Shown here piece by piece: positions 16,005 to 25,696 of a DNA stretch of 64,000 nt; position 1 is the stretch's first letter; the number at the start of each line of letters is the position of its first letter. The stretch lies in assembly GCF_003008555.2 (NCBI RefSeq), contig NZ_CP027665.1, positions 1,488,001 to 1,552,000 on the forward strand, read 5' to 3'. Under the pieces are notes generated by a model, which made no database searches, was not told the DNA's origin, and worked only from the letters and a program-made list of their open reading frames with translations. The position numbers and the translations under genes were made by a program. This DNA is from Pukyongiella litopenaei (GTDB lineage Bacteria; Pseudomonadota; Alphaproteobacteria; Rhodobacterales; Rhodobacteraceae).

Positions 16005-16292
16005 TCAAAACAACGACATCTGCCGCGCAGCTTCTTCACGCTTCTTCCAGTCTGAGCTTGCGGTCTCATGGTCGAGCCAAGCTCGGACGAAGTCTTCAGG
16101 ACCTCCGTACTCTTCCACGATGCCCGCCGACAGGAAGTGCGAGCGATATCCGGTTTCTGTGACAGGGATGATCCGGCCTTCTTCAACGTGAAGTTCGATA
16201 TGGTCGAAATCTGATTTCCAGCGGCGTTGGTGGAAGGTGATCTCGACCTGAACGCCGTCCCAGACGATCTGGGAAGTGATGGGGGCGCTCAT
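16005..16292 (-). CDS. Conserved plasmid/island-type hypothetical protein (95 aa)
   Basis: The ATG at 16292 overlaps the stop of the upstream gene (ATGA), so I use it and not the longer in-frame extension. The protein reads as a beta-rich N-terminal half (IVWDGVQVEITFHQRRW, HIELHVEEGRIIPVTETGYRSHF) and a helical C-terminal half (EYGGPEDFVRAWLDHE). I recall this type of protein from alphaproteobacterial plasmids and conjugative islands, where its function is not known. It forms an operon with 16289-16525. Confidence 0.6.
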   Translation of the reverse strand: MSAPITSQIVWDGVQVEITFHQRRWKSDFDHIELHVEEGRIIPVTETGYRSHFLSAGIVEEYGGPEDFVRAWLDHETASSDWKKREEAARQMSLF

Positions 16293-16525
16293 GCGCGCCC
16301 CGCTTGGTTTGTTGTGTCCGGCGCATCTTCTAGCGGAAGGCGCAGGACGATGCGGCCATTGATCGGGCAGGTTTCGAGCTGAAGCGTGTAGCCACGTTCG
16401 TCCTTGTGTTTCCATGCTGCTCCGACCTTGTTCCAGAAGGATTTTTCAGCCCTTTGGGTGACGTGCCAAGCCAGATAGTCTGGCGCATTGATTTGATGGG
16501 ATTGGTTTGTGTTTTCGCGTGCCAT
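16289..16525 (-). CDS. Conserved plasmid/island-type hypothetical protein (78 aa)
   Basis: A 78-residue protein, MARENTNQSHQINAPDYLAW..., with a central AEKSFWNKVGAAWKHKDERG segment and a strand-rich end (YTLQLETCPINGRIVLRLP). The motif 'FWNKVGAAWKHKDG.GYTLQL' is familiar from accessory DNA of Rhizobiales and Rhodobacterales. A good AAGGAG lies 6-10 bases before the start on the minus strand. It is the promoter-proximal gene of a pair; the structured region 16538-16704 lies just upstream and may be its leader. Confidence 0.6.
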   Translation of the reverse strand: MARENTNQSHQINAPDYLAWHVTQRAEKSFWNKVGAAWKHKDERGYTLQLETCPINGRIVLRLPLEDAPDTTNQAGRA

Positions 16526-16537
16526 GTTTTTTCTCCT

Positions 16538-16704
16538 TTGCTTGGGGCTTGCTTGCTTACGACCTCCCGATAAGCCGGAGGCAAAGGATCAGGGTGCATG
16601 TTCAACACGGCTGGCGAAGCCAGGTGGTGCGGGCAGAACATTGAAGACTGAGCCGCATCCGGCTAGGGATTTTAGGGTTCTTGTTGCAAGCAAGCCCCAA
16701 GCAA
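16538..16704. repeat. 19-bp perfect inverted repeat enclosing three short hairpins
   Basis: TTGCTTGGGGCTTGCTTGC (16538-16556) recurs as its exact reverse complement at 16686-16704. Between the arms lie three smaller stem-loops: CCTCC/GGAGG (16563-16567 with 16577-16581), CTGGC-GAA-GCCAG (16611-16623) and AGCCG-CATC-CGGCT (16651-16664). There is no credible gene here. The layout could be a structured leader or small RNA for the minus-strand pair at 16005-16525, or an origin-type site of the element; I cannot decide. Confidence 0.6.
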
Positions 16705-17068
16705 GGCTGGAAACTCTGGCCTTCGATAAATCGCGGCCTATCCGGTGAGCATCGCCGAAGATCAACCTTGGCATTGCGCCGTAATCCCCTTCTGAGAATT
16801 TCGATGCAGAAAGAGCAAGAGCAGCGCGGAATCTACCAGCGCGGTTGGCAAATGGATACTGAACAGCTCCGTCTGTCGTCTGATCAATCCTTCCGCCTGC
16901 TGAATAAGCCTGACAAATCAACATGAGCGAGCCTCAAGCGCATCACTCCCCTTTGTCCCAAGATCATTTCCGAACCATCAGCGCCTTCACTGGCCGATGA
17001 TTTTCGTGTGTCCGGGCCGAAAGGCCCTGAGTGGTTCGGGGCCTCCTTGAAACAAGAGGAGGAGTGCC
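16705..17068. other. Noncoding stretch, nothing recognised
   Basis: These 364 bases hold only short frames lacking ribosome binding sites. The promoter for the small gene at 17069 must lie near the right end; GAGGAGG at 17057-17063 is its ribosome binding site. I see no repeat or strong hairpin. Confidence 0.4.
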
Positions 17069-17248
17069 ATGAAACTCGTCTCACGATTCGAAGCGGCATC
17101 CCGCAGTACGGCAGAATTGCACGGTCTACTGACCGAGGCTTTCAACGCCTTTGCAAAAGCTCCGCGCGGTAGCGATCAGCGCCGCGATGCGCTGGCATCG
17201 ATGCGCAACATCGAGGATGAACTGGCGACCCGTTCGCCAAGCATCTGA
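17069..17248 (+). CDS. Small protein of unknown function (59 aa)
   Basis: The ATG at 17069 has AAGAGGAGGAG 5-10 bases upstream, an unusually strong site for this region. The product (MKLVSRFEAASRSTAELHGL..., ending RSPSI) should fold as two helices with an Arg-rich turn (KAPRGSDQRRDAL). It is followed at once by a rho-independent terminator (17253-17285), so it is a complete, independently expressed unit. No family recognised, although similar short helical proteins are frequent on alphaproteobacterial plasmids. Confidence 0.65.
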   Translation: MKLVSRFEAASRSTAELHGLLTEAFNAFAKAPRGSDQRRDALASMRNIEDELATRSPSI

Positions 17249-17252
17249 TCTG

Positions 17253-17285
17253 ATGCGGCTGGCCACGCGGTCAGCCGCATTTTTT
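17253..17285 (+). terminator. Rho-independent terminator after the 59-aa gene
   Basis: ATGCGGCTG (17253-17261) pairs perfectly with CAGCCGCAT (17272-17280), extended by GCC/GGT inside, and five T residues follow. It starts 4 bases after the stop codon at 17248. Confidence 0.85.
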
Positions 17286-17315
17286 CGTTAGTCATTGTGC
17301 GTCCGTCAGGCATTC

Positions 17316-17412
17316 ATGATCTTCAGATCATTTTTCCGATTAATGCGCCGTAGATCATAAGCTCAATTTATGCCCTATAGATCATATTGACATTTTATGA
17401 TTTAAAGATCAT
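17316..17412 (+). promoter_or_regulatory. Four 16-bp operator-like sites with 27-bp period upstream of hipBA
   Basis: The sequence pattern ATG(6 variable)AGATCAT occurs at 17316-17331, 17343-17358, 17370-17385 and 17397-17412. Start-to-start spacing is exactly 27 bases each time. The first copy is a nearly perfect palindrome (ATGATCTTCAGATCAT) and the last is close to one. The fourth lies inside the predicted promoter. In E. coli, HipB represses hipBA by binding several operators upstream of the operon; by analogy these are probably HipB sites. Confidence 0.75.
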
Positions 17413-17415
17413 ACT
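17387..17415 (+). promoter_or_regulatory. Predicted hipBA promoter
   Basis: A perfect TTGACA -35 box (17387-17392) is followed after 17 bases by CATACT (17410-17415) as the -10. The fourth operator-like site fills the spacer, so bound repressor would block RNA polymerase. AAGGAG before the hipB ATG at 17434 completes the leader. Confidence 0.6.
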
Positions 17416-17433
17416 AGCTCTAAGGAGTCAAAG

Positions 17434-17685
17434 ATGAAGAACCTGGCACGCACACCAAACGATATCGGGCACGCCATCCGCCAAGCCCGTAAGGCAAAAA
17501 AGCTGACGCAGAAAGAGCTCGCTGAGCGCAGCGGCGTCTGGCAGGAGACGGTTTCCAAGGTCGAGAACGGTTTGTCCGGCACCAAGCTGGAAACCATTTT
17601 CGATATCTTTGCCGCGCTCGACCTGGAAATTCAGGTGCAGAGCCGCAGCAAGGGCTCGACCGAGAGCTTCGAGGACATCTTCTAA
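17434..17685 (+). CDS. hipB: HipB-like antitoxin / transcriptional repressor
   Basis: An 83-residue XRE-type helix-turn-helix protein. The domain occupies residues 9-65: IGHAIRQARKAKKLTQKELAER, then the recognition helix region GVWQETVSKVENG. Length and domain layout match HipB antitoxins, which bind HipA and repress their own operon. It starts with AAGGAG 7 bases upstream and ends one base before the HipA start codon (TAAGATG). The four periodic sites in front of it are its likely operators. Confidence 0.88.
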   Translation: MKNLARTPNDIGHAIRQARKAKKLTQKELAERSGVWQETVSKVENGLSGTKLETIFDIFAALDLEIQVQSRSKGSTESFEDIF

Positions 17686-17686
17686 G

Positions 17687-18991
17687 ATGGGACGCAAACG
17701 AAGCTATCCGCCGCTAAATGTCTTTCTAAATGCGCGCCATGTTGGCCAACTCCTGCGCGAAAGCACGGGCGCGATCAGCTTTGTCTATGATCAAGACTGG
17801 CTGGCTTGGGAGCACCGCTTGCCAGTGTCCCTGTCACTTCCACTGCGAGAAGATCGTTATGTCGGCGCGCCTGTCATAGCCGTTTTCGAAAATCTGCTAC
17901 CGGACAATGATGTTATCAGACGGCGCGTTGCCGAGCGCGTTGGCGCGGCGGGCACGGACGCCTACAGCCTGCTAAGCGAAATTGGCCGCGACTGTGTGGG
18001 CGCGCTTCAATTCTTGCCGGACGGTGAAGAACCGCAAGCCGCCGACGATCTCACCGGTCATCCGGTCAGTGAGACGGACATCGAGGCGCTGCTGGGTGAG
18101 CTCGACGTCGCACCGCTCGGCATCAGGAGAGAAAAAGACTTCCGGATATCGGTGGCAGGCGCACAGGAAAAAACTGCCCTGCTCTGGCATGACGGCAAGT
18201 GGTTAGAGCCTTCGGGCACAACACCGACAACGCATATCATCAAGCCGCAGATCGGACGGCTCCCCAATGGCATGGATTTGTCGAACAGCGTCGAGAATGA
18301 ATATCTGTGCCTGAAACTGATGGAAGGCTTTGGCCTGCGCGCCGCAAATATCGGAATGGCCAGCTTCGGCGCGCGCAAGGCTCTTGTTATCGAGCGGTTT
18401 GACCGGCTCTGGACGAAGGATGGCCGCCTCATCCGCTTGCCGCAAGAAGACTGCGCGCAAGCCCTATCAGTGCCGCCGACACAGAAATACCAGAATGAAG
18501 GCGGGCCAGGTATCGCCGAAATCATGGGGCTCTTGCTCGGAAGTGACGAGCCCGTGCAAGATCGACTAGATTTCTTCAAAGCCAATATCTTGTTCTGGCT
18601 GAGCGGGGCCACCGATGGGCATGCCAAGAATTTCAGTCTCGCCTTGATGCCAGGCGGACGTTTCCGGCTAACGCCATTTTATGACGTGCTGACCGTTCAA
18701 CCGACATTGGATGCTAACCAACTGAACAGAAAAGACTTCAAGCTCGCCATGCGCTTTGGCAAGTCTAATCACTACAAGGTCGGCGATATCATTGGGCGGC
18801 ACATCATGGAGACCGGAGTTGAGTCCGGCCTGTCCCGCAAAGCCATTGCCGATCTTTTTGACGATATCCAAGCATCCGCCAAGGCCGCTATGGACAAAAC
18901 CTTCGCTGCACTTCCCGCAGGATTTCCAGAAGTGCTTGTCACTTCGATCCGCAGCGCGGTCTTGGACCGCCTACGCCACCTCAAACCTTGA
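17687..18991 (+). CDS. hipA: HipA-type serine/threonine kinase toxin
   Basis: A 434-residue HipA-family kinase; in E. coli HipA phosphorylates glutamyl-tRNA synthetase and induces dormancy. The N-terminal HipA_N domain includes LPLREDRYVG and FENLLPDNDVIRRRVAER. The ATP-binding loop is ISVAGAQEKTALL near residue 151 and the following strand carries HIIKPQ with the invariant Lys. The catalytic region is SGATDGHAKNFSL near residue 305 (Asp and Asn) and the metal-binding Asp is in LTPFYDVL near 328. All key residues appear intact, so the toxin should be active. I chose the ATG at 17687, one base after the hipB stop, over a longer overlapping frame. Confidence 0.92.
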   Translation: MGRKRSYPPLNVFLNARHVGQLLRESTGAISFVYDQDWLAWEHRLPVSLSLPLREDRYVGAPVIAVFENLLPDNDVIRRRVAERVGAAGTDAYSLLSEIGRDCVGALQFLPDGEEPQAADDLTGHPVSETDIEALLGELDVAPLGIRREKDFRISVAGAQEKTALLWHDGKWLEPSGTTPTTHIIKPQIGRLPNGMDLSNSVENEYLCLKLMEGFGLRAANIGMASFGARKALVIERFDRLWTKDGRLIRLPQEDCAQALSVPPTQKYQNEGGPGIAEIMGLLLGSDEPVQDRLDFFKANILFWLSGATDGHAKNFSLALMPGGRFRLTPFYDVLTVQPTLDANQLNRKDFKLAMRFGKSNHYKVGDIIGRHIMETGVESGLSRKAIADLFDDIQASAKAAMDKTFAALPAGFPEVLVTSIRSAVLDRLRHLKP

Positions 18992-19072
18992 GCACGCGAT
19001 CAAGGTTTGCATAGAGAGTGTTTTGCTCAACCCGACTGAGCAAAGCCACATAAATCCAAACCATGGATTTTC

Positions 19073-19099
19073 CGCCCGCCGACTGGCGGGCGAAATTTT
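19073..19099 (+). terminator. Probable terminator of hipBA
   Basis: CGCCCGCC (19073-19080) and GGCGGGCG (19085-19092) form a perfect 8-bp stem with a GACT loop, followed by AAATTTT. It lies 82 bases after the hipA stop and shortly before the end of the convergent ArdC remnant. Confidence 0.6.
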
Positions 19100-19116
19100 C
19101 TGAGCTTAGAGCCGCC

Positions 19117-19794
19117 TTATGCGGCGGCTCCTTGTTTCTCTTCCTCAATAACCGGTTGGCACCCATGCAGGAAATCAGCGGCGCGCTGCGCATGGGCGGC
19201 GGCTGAAAAGATCGCCCGCTTGTCTTCTTTCAACACCTTCAACCAACTCTGAATATAGGCCGCGTGATCGCTTCGAACCTCGGGAGTCAGTTCCAGATCG
19301 GCACAAAGGAATGCCGCGCCAAGTTCGGCAACAAGTTCCTCGCGCGCATAGCCTTCATCGCCCCATTTCTTTCGGCCAAATTCACGATCAAGGCGGCTCT
19401 TGTGTTTTGTCCAGTGGGTCAGCTCATGCGCAAGCGTGGCATAGTACGCTTCAGGACTACGAAACGTTTCGAATTGCGGCATCTGCACATGATCACTGCC
19501 ACCTGAATAATGGGCAGAATTGCCACCGTGCCGAATGTCGGCGCGGGTGTGCTTGAAAAATTCTTCCGCATGGTCGATCCGCGACGCTGGATCAATGACC
19601 GGCTCGGGCTTCGCATAGTAGTGCTCTGGCAAACCCTCGATCTGCTCGACGTTGAAAACGCTATAGCCCTTCATGAAGGGAATCTTGCGTTCTTCTTCGC
19701 TGCCGTCGTCCTGCTCTTCGGTCTTGGTGATGGTGTTGGCGTAAACAACCAGATTGCCGCGCTCGCCCTTTTTCACATGCGCGCCTATTCTTCC
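19117..19794 (-). pseudogene. ArdC-like antirestriction protein, N-terminally truncated
   Basis: The remaining frame contains the C-terminal zincin-like metallopeptidase part of ArdC-type antirestriction proteins: GAHVKKGERGNLVVYA, then KGYSVFNVEQIEGLPEHYY, the HELTHWTKHKSRL zinc motif and EELVAELGAAFLCADLEL with the third ligand Glu. ArdC proteins protect incoming plasmid DNA during conjugation. Homology to the ssDNA-binding N-terminal domain stops at IGAHV (about 19785-19795); upstream of this the minus strand is antisense to another gene. The head of the gene, its start and its promoter are therefore lost. Confidence 0.8.
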
Positions 19795-20526
19795 TATGCC
19801 AGTGCGCTCCGCATGCGCGTCGTCGAATTGGAAAATGCCTCGGCATTTATCATTCCCGAGGCGGAAGACGCCTGCACCAAAGCACAAACCGAACTGACAA
19901 CAGGTCTCATTAGTGGAGCGCGAGGAACCGGGCCGGTTGCAAGCAAACTGCAATCACTGTGCACACGAAAGTCAGCAATGGCTGAAGCAATCCAGCAAAC
20001 ACTGGCAAGCACTACTCCGCTAGTTGCCGAAATTCGCCAGCGTTCGCGCCAGATCGATCTTCTTGTGCTGGATACATCTTTGACGCTCAGCGAGCGCGAG
20101 ATTGCTTTCATCGGTCTTGCCCGCATCCTTGAGGGGCAACTTGAAGACCTTCGCGCGACCGACCGCATGCGCTCAATTCGCGCAAGCTACGACGCAATCG
20201 GACTGGCTGTACGTGAGCTCGACATTCTCAAGAGCACCGTGTCCCCAGGGCAAGCGAATGCACTGAGCGAAATCATCGCCTCTGAAAACGCGTCATCACT
20301 GACGATGGCGGGAATGATCGATCAGATCGAGGCAAAGGAAATTCCGGCGGCTGTCCGCGCGGAGCTCATTCCAGCGCCCAAGATCACGCTTCTCTACGCC
20401 GGTGATCACCTTCCGCAACTGGCCTTGGCTGTCAGCCTCGATGCCTTTGGGCCGATCAGTGCCTTGCTGTTCTTTGCAGCGGGGATGCGTCCGACAACAA
20501 ATCGCAAACAGAAAAAAGGAAACTGA
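19777..20526 (+). pseudogene. Transfer-region protein of unknown family, probably missing its 5' end
   Basis: From an in-frame ATG at 19777 the frame yields 249 residues. The first few codons still lie in ArdC DNA, and credible sequence starts near SSYASALRMRVVELENASAF. The bulk is helical (repeated LARILEGQLEDLR, SIRASYDAIGLAVRELDILK) and a hydrophobic segment near the end (LALAVSLDAFGPISALLFFAAG) suggests a membrane anchor. It ends 2 bases before the next gene, in an operon with the coupling protein. There is no ribosome binding site at 19777, which supports the idea of a lost start. Function unknown, perhaps accessory to conjugation. Confidence 0.45.
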
Positions 20527-20528
20527 AC

Positions 20529-21065
20529 ATGAAACTCGTTCGAAATTCAGTATCAACGCTGACCGGCGGTGCCTTCGTTTTAACAACAGTTGCGCTCGGT
20601 CTGCTCATTCTCAATACGCAACTTCCCATTCCAGACGAATGGATTGCTTCCACTCGATGCGCAGTTGGAATGCCCGCAAAGGACAGTGCTTGTGTTGTCG
20701 ATGCAATCAGGGCGGCAGATTCCGCTCGCGATGCAGCAGACCTTGCACGGCAGCAGGCAGAAAACGCACTGGCAGGCCAGAATCTCGTATTCACGCAAGG
20801 TGATCCTATCAAGGATGGCGTGAGCGTGGTCGTCGGGACGATCTATCAGAACGCGGCGGCGCGCACAGGGATCATTCGGTCATTCTGCTGGGCCATCATC
20901 GACAGCAGTGGTCTCGATCCGCGTGTCGGCTTGGCCGTGCGCGATGCGAATGGGCGAGTTGAAGCCATCGATCTCAGCGCTTCGGACCGTGACCAGTTGG
21001 ACGTGTCTCCGTCGGATATTGATGCAGCACGCCAAACCTGCCCGTGGCCGGGAGGGGTGAACTGA
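20529..21065 (+). CDS. Membrane-anchored transfer-region protein (178 aa)
   Basis: The start has AAAGGAAAC just upstream. One transmembrane helix (GGAFVLTTVALGLLILNTQ, residues 12-30) is followed by an external domain. This domain has two cysteines near residues 39 and 51 and a helix of repeating alanines (DAIRAADSARDAADLARQQAENAL) that may be a coiled coil. A strand-rich C-terminal part follows, with a cysteine in SFCWAIIDSS. No known family recognised. It shares its last base with the start of the coupling-protein gene and is probably a membrane partner of it. Confidence 0.6.
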   Translation: MKLVRNSVSTLTGGAFVLTTVALGLLILNTQLPIPDEWIASTRCAVGMPAKDSACVVDAIRAADSARDAADLARQQAENALAGQNLVFTQGDPIKDGVSVVVGTIYQNAAARTGIIRSFCWAIIDSSGLDPRVGLAVRDANGRVEAIDLSASDRDQLDVSPSDIDAARQTCPWPGGVN

Positions 21066-23023
21066 TGCGAGCCCCAAACGAAAACAGCGAAGGCAGCGCA
21101 CTTGGGCGTCTGCTTATTACATCGGCGATTGGCTATGGCCTCTATGTGACATGGCCAATCGTTAACGGCGGTGGTGCGGAAGAGTGGCAACTCTATGCAT
21201 GGGGTGGCTTCGCGCTCGTAACAGGTCTCGGTGTAGCATCTGCAATTCGAGACCTGGCTGCGCTGACGCAAAATGTGCATCGCACCTTCCGCGCCATGCG
21301 CCCAAAACTAAGCAACGCTTCTGCAAACTGGCTGACAAAACGTCAGGCCCGCAAAGCTGGCCTCTCCAAAACAGCTGGCCTGTTTCTGGGCATCGCGGAC
21401 GGTCAGCCTCTGTTTTTGTCAGACGGCGTTCATGGATTGATCTGCGCACCGGCGCGAAAAGGCAAGACAACCAGTTTTGTCATGCCAGCGATTATTCATG
21501 ACTTCGGCGCGTCCAAGATTGTGGCTGACATGAAGGGCGATCTTGCAGCTCAGACCAGTGAGTTGATTGCTGCGAGGGCTAATCAGAGCGTCATTATCCT
21601 AAACCCTGCCCACAAATTCGATCTAGGCAACGCCGCTTACAACCCGATGCAGATCATTCTGGATGATCTGGAACATGGGAAAGAGGACGTGATTTCCGAC
21701 GCATGGTCGATGGCAATGCAGCTCGTCCCTCAAGCTCCGGGCGGCGACCGTGATCCGTTTTGGCCAAATGGTACGCGCAAGATGCTGGTTTTTGTGATCG
21801 TGTCGCTCTGCGTACTGTTCGATGAGGCAGAGGCCAATCTGCCAAGGGCATTTGAATTGTTCGGTGACAATGACGAGTTCGAGAAACTTCTCCAGCAAGC
21901 ACGGGGAAGTGACGTGCTTGCTGGTGAGCTTTCTAAACTTGCGTCAAACATCGCAGCGACTTGGGATGATAACCCAAAGCATTTCGAGTCATTTCGCGAA
22001 GGCGCAATCCAATCCCTGACCGCGTTCGGCCCAAGTGGTCGCCTTGCACCTAGCATGACTCACTGCGACTTTCGGTTCCGCGATCTGAAGTCGCGCACAT
22101 GCACGCTATTCATGGTCTGCGACTACTCGCGCATGGATGTCTTTGCGCCATGGCTCGGCCTGCTAATGTGGGCCGCACTGAAGGAGCTCATTCGCGAAGA
22201 CAGTGATGTACCCGTTCATTTCATTTTGGATGAGTTCACAAACTACAAGCTGAGTGGCTTGCCCAATGCCTTGACGGCACTTGGCGGTTACGGCGTGCGC
22301 TGCTGGATGGTCGTCCAAGAACTGAAAGAGATTGCCCGCGTATACGGCAACGAAGCGCTCTCAACGATTTTGAGCCAAACCGACGTAAAGCAATTCTTCG
22401 GGGTGTCGTCGTTGGAGACGGCTCAGCTCGTCAGCAAAATGTTGGGCGAAGAAGAACTCTCTTCCGAAAGTTTCGGTCTGGGCGCTGAAGTTCTCGGCAT
22501 GCCAACTTTGAGCCTTGGAAAACGAACCAAACCTCTGATGACGCCAGACGAAGTGCGCCGTCTGCCAGATGATGAACAAATTATCTTCCTCAAAAACCTG
22601 CCGCCAATTCGAGCTTTAAAAGCAGGTTATCAAGAGATTTCACCGTGGCGAAAGGTCGTAGCGGCAAATCCGCTGCATGGCGGAAAGCAATTCTTGGGAC
22701 GGGTGAAACTGAAGATCAAGGGCGGTAGTGCAGCTGCTACTCGCATCGGAACGCGTATGGTCAAACGTGCAAGGCGTCCGCTATTGCGCCCCCTGTTTGC
22801 TGCGCTCGGCCTACTTTTGCCATCGAAGCAGGCTGTTGGACCAGCTGCTCTTGTTGTTGTCATTCTGACGCTGGGCCTTCCGCATTTGAGGGTTCAGTAC
22901 ACTGCAAGCCATAGCTGGTGCCGCTATGCCGGCCTTCCGCTCGTGTCAGAGTCTTTCGATACACACGGACAAGACAACTGCCCTCTCATCATCTGGAAGA
23001 AACTGGGGGAAACGCAGTCATGA
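21065..23023 (+). CDS. traG: Type IV coupling protein, TraG/VirD4 family
   Basis: A 652-residue hexameric ATPase that couples relaxase-DNA complexes to a type IV secretion channel. Two N-terminal membrane helices (LLITSAIGYGLYVTWPIV and WGGFALVTGLGVASAI) precede the Walker A motif APARKGKTTSFVMP near residue 135. Walker B is VHFILDEFTNYKLSGLPN near residue 386, followed by GGYGVRCWMVVQELKEI. The ATG at 21065 has GGGAGGGG upstream and overlaps the previous stop (TGATG). Unusually, a hydrophobic segment (VGPAALVVVILTLGLPH) and about 40 further residues follow the ATPase domain. No mating-pair genes are visible, and the relaxase is broken, so this element could now be mobilized only in trans, if at all. 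Confidence 0.9.
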   Translation: MRAPNENSEGSALGRLLITSAIGYGLYVTWPIVNGGGAEEWQLYAWGGFALVTGLGVASAIRDLAALTQNVHRTFRAMRPKLSNASANWLTKRQARKAGLSKTAGLFLGIADGQPLFLSDGVHGLICAPARKGKTTSFVMPAIIHDFGASKIVADMKGDLAAQTSELIAARANQSVIILNPAHKFDLGNAAYNPMQIILDDLEHGKEDVISDAWSMAMQLVPQAPGGDRDPFWPNGTRKMLVFVIVSLCVLFDEAEANLPRAFELFGDNDEFEKLLQQARGSDVLAGELSKLASNIAATWDDNPKHFESFREGAIQSLTAFGPSGRLAPSMTHCDFRFRDLKSRTCTLFMVCDYSRMDVFAPWLGLLMWAALKELIREDSDVPVHFILDEFTNYKLSGLPNALTALGGYGVRCWMVVQELKEIARVYGNEALSTILSQTDVKQFFGVSSLETAQLVSKMLGEEELSSESFGLGAEVLGMPTLSLGKRTKPLMTPDEVRRLPDDEQIIFLKNLPPIRALKAGYQEISPWRKVVAANPLHGGKQFLGRVKLKIKGGSAAATRIGTRMVKRARRPLLRPLFAALGLLLPSKQAVGPAALVVVILTLGLPHLRVQYTASHSWCRYAGLPLVSESFDTHGQDNCPLIIWKKLGETQS

Positions 23024-23157
23024 TGCACCCTCACAGCAATAAAGGAGCACACCAAGCTTTTTGCAGTCGCGCGATTGGCCATGGTACAATGAAATCTGAG
23101 GCTCAGAAAAGTTATCCACAGACTTTTTGCCTCCAAAGATTCAAGAAAGTGGCATAA
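23020..23157 (+). CDS. Possible small protein (45 aa)
   Basis: A short frame starting at ATGATG overlapping the end of the coupling-protein gene (TCATGATG) and ending just before 23159. The product is basic and Cys-containing (MMHPHSNKGAHQAF...). It lacks a clear ribosome binding site of its own and resembles no family, so translation would rest on coupling. It may simply be a spacer carrying the DnaA-box-like site at 23112. Confidence 0.25.
   Translation: MMHPHSNKGAHQAFCSRAIGHGTMKSEAQKSYPQTFCLQRFKKVA
23112..23120 (+). other. Perfect DnaA-box-like 9-mer
   Basis: TTATCCACA is the consensus DnaA binding site. Only one exact copy is evident between the coupling-protein gene and the recombinase, so on its own it does not establish a replication origin. 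Confidence 0.3.
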
Positions 23158-23158
23158 T

Positions 23159-23353
23159 ATGTCCCGTCGGCGCTCAGATAACAGCTGGCGAACGGCCCTG
23201 CGCGATGCGCGCAGCACCTCGTCCGATCAGCAACTACGTGAACTGGTAAAGTACCTTGCCAGGCGTGCAGCAGATGAAGATCATGAAAGTTGGCTGCAAC
23301 GCCAGCGAAAGAAGAAACTGAAAGAAACGAAGAACCCGCCAAAACCACATTGA
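23159..23353 (+). CDS. Small basic protein upstream of the recombinase (64 aa)
   Basis: The product is highly charged: MSRRRSDNSWRTALRDARST, a central helix (QQLRELVKYLARRAADEDHESW) and a Lys-rich tail. It ends 10 bases before the recombinase start, so the two are probably co-transcribed, and it could be a recombination directionality factor or a regulator. That role is suggested only by position and charge. No family recognised. Confidence 0.5.
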   Translation: MSRRRSDNSWRTALRDARSTSSDQQLRELVKYLARRAADEDHESWLQRQRKKKLKETKNPPKPH

Positions 23354-23363
23354 AGAGACAACC

Positions 23364-25025
<1,662 letters not shown>

Positions 25026-25114
25026 CCAAGTGAGGGTTACCTAGACAGAGTCGCGGCGGGCTGCAAGGGGTCGGGGCAAAAAAGTTCGGCTTCCGGTTCT
25101 CTGCCCGCCTGACC

Positions 25115-25696
25115 CTAGCGCAAGCCGTCCTTTCCGGTCACCTCAGCCGCCGTCAGACCGCCGACGCGGGCATGCACGCGTGGGCCGCGGGCCATGGCGA
25201 GCGCATAGACGATCTCGCCGGCCCGCGGCGCGTCGGGCAGGCCGATCTCGATCGCATCGAAATGGCTGCGCACATAGGCCGCGTTGATGTGGCCCAGCGG
25301 CACGTCGAGCCTTGCGCCCATACCGCCGACCTTCTTGGCCGACGGCACGATCGCCTTCGACTCTCCCAGCCGTTCGCGCATGGCGTAGCCGCCGGGCACA
25401 TGCCAGAGCGCGCCGTGTTCCAGTTCGCCGCCTTCGCCCACGATCGCCCCCTTGCCATAGGCGTCGATTCCGTCGAGCCCGCCCATGGCCTCGATCAGCC
25501 GGTCGGACATCTCGAGCCCAAGCGGCTTGAGGTCATCCATCGCCCCGATCAGGTCCGGGACATGCCTCCCCGCGAACGGGTTCGCGACAACGGCGAGGAT
25601 CACGCCGCGGCGGCGGGGGGTCGCGGCCGGCGGGCCGCCTTCGTGGCGGATGTCCTCGATGAGGATCATCGTCTTTCGGATGGGAAAGTCAGGCAT
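25115..25696 (-). CDS. DUF1185 'amino acid synthesis' family protein
   Basis: A 193-residue protein of the DUF1185 family, annotated as 'amino acid synthesis' although no activity has been established. Typical features are the N-terminal IRKTMILIEDIRHEGG, VANPFAGRHVPDL near residue 46, the Gly-rich GKGAIVGEGGELEHGALWHVPGGYAMR, and SHFDAIEIGLPDAPRAGEIVYALAMA. I chose the ATG at 25696, which overlaps the UPF0280 gene by 8 bases. It is the last gene of a coupled five-gene operon with a molybdenum hydroxylase and a 6-hydroxynicotinate reductase-like protein. A hydrolytic or ring-opening step in that pathway is a guess from context. Confidence 0.88.
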   Translation of the reverse strand: MPDFPIRKTMILIEDIRHEGGPPAATPRRRGVILAVVANPFAGRHVPDLIGAMDDLKPLGLEMSDRLIEAMGGLDGIDAYGKGAIVGEGGELEHGALWHVPGGYAMRERLGESKAIVPSAKKVGGMGARLDVPLGHINAAYVRSHFDAIEIGLPDAPRAGEIVYALAMARGPRVHARVGGLTAAEVTGKDGLR

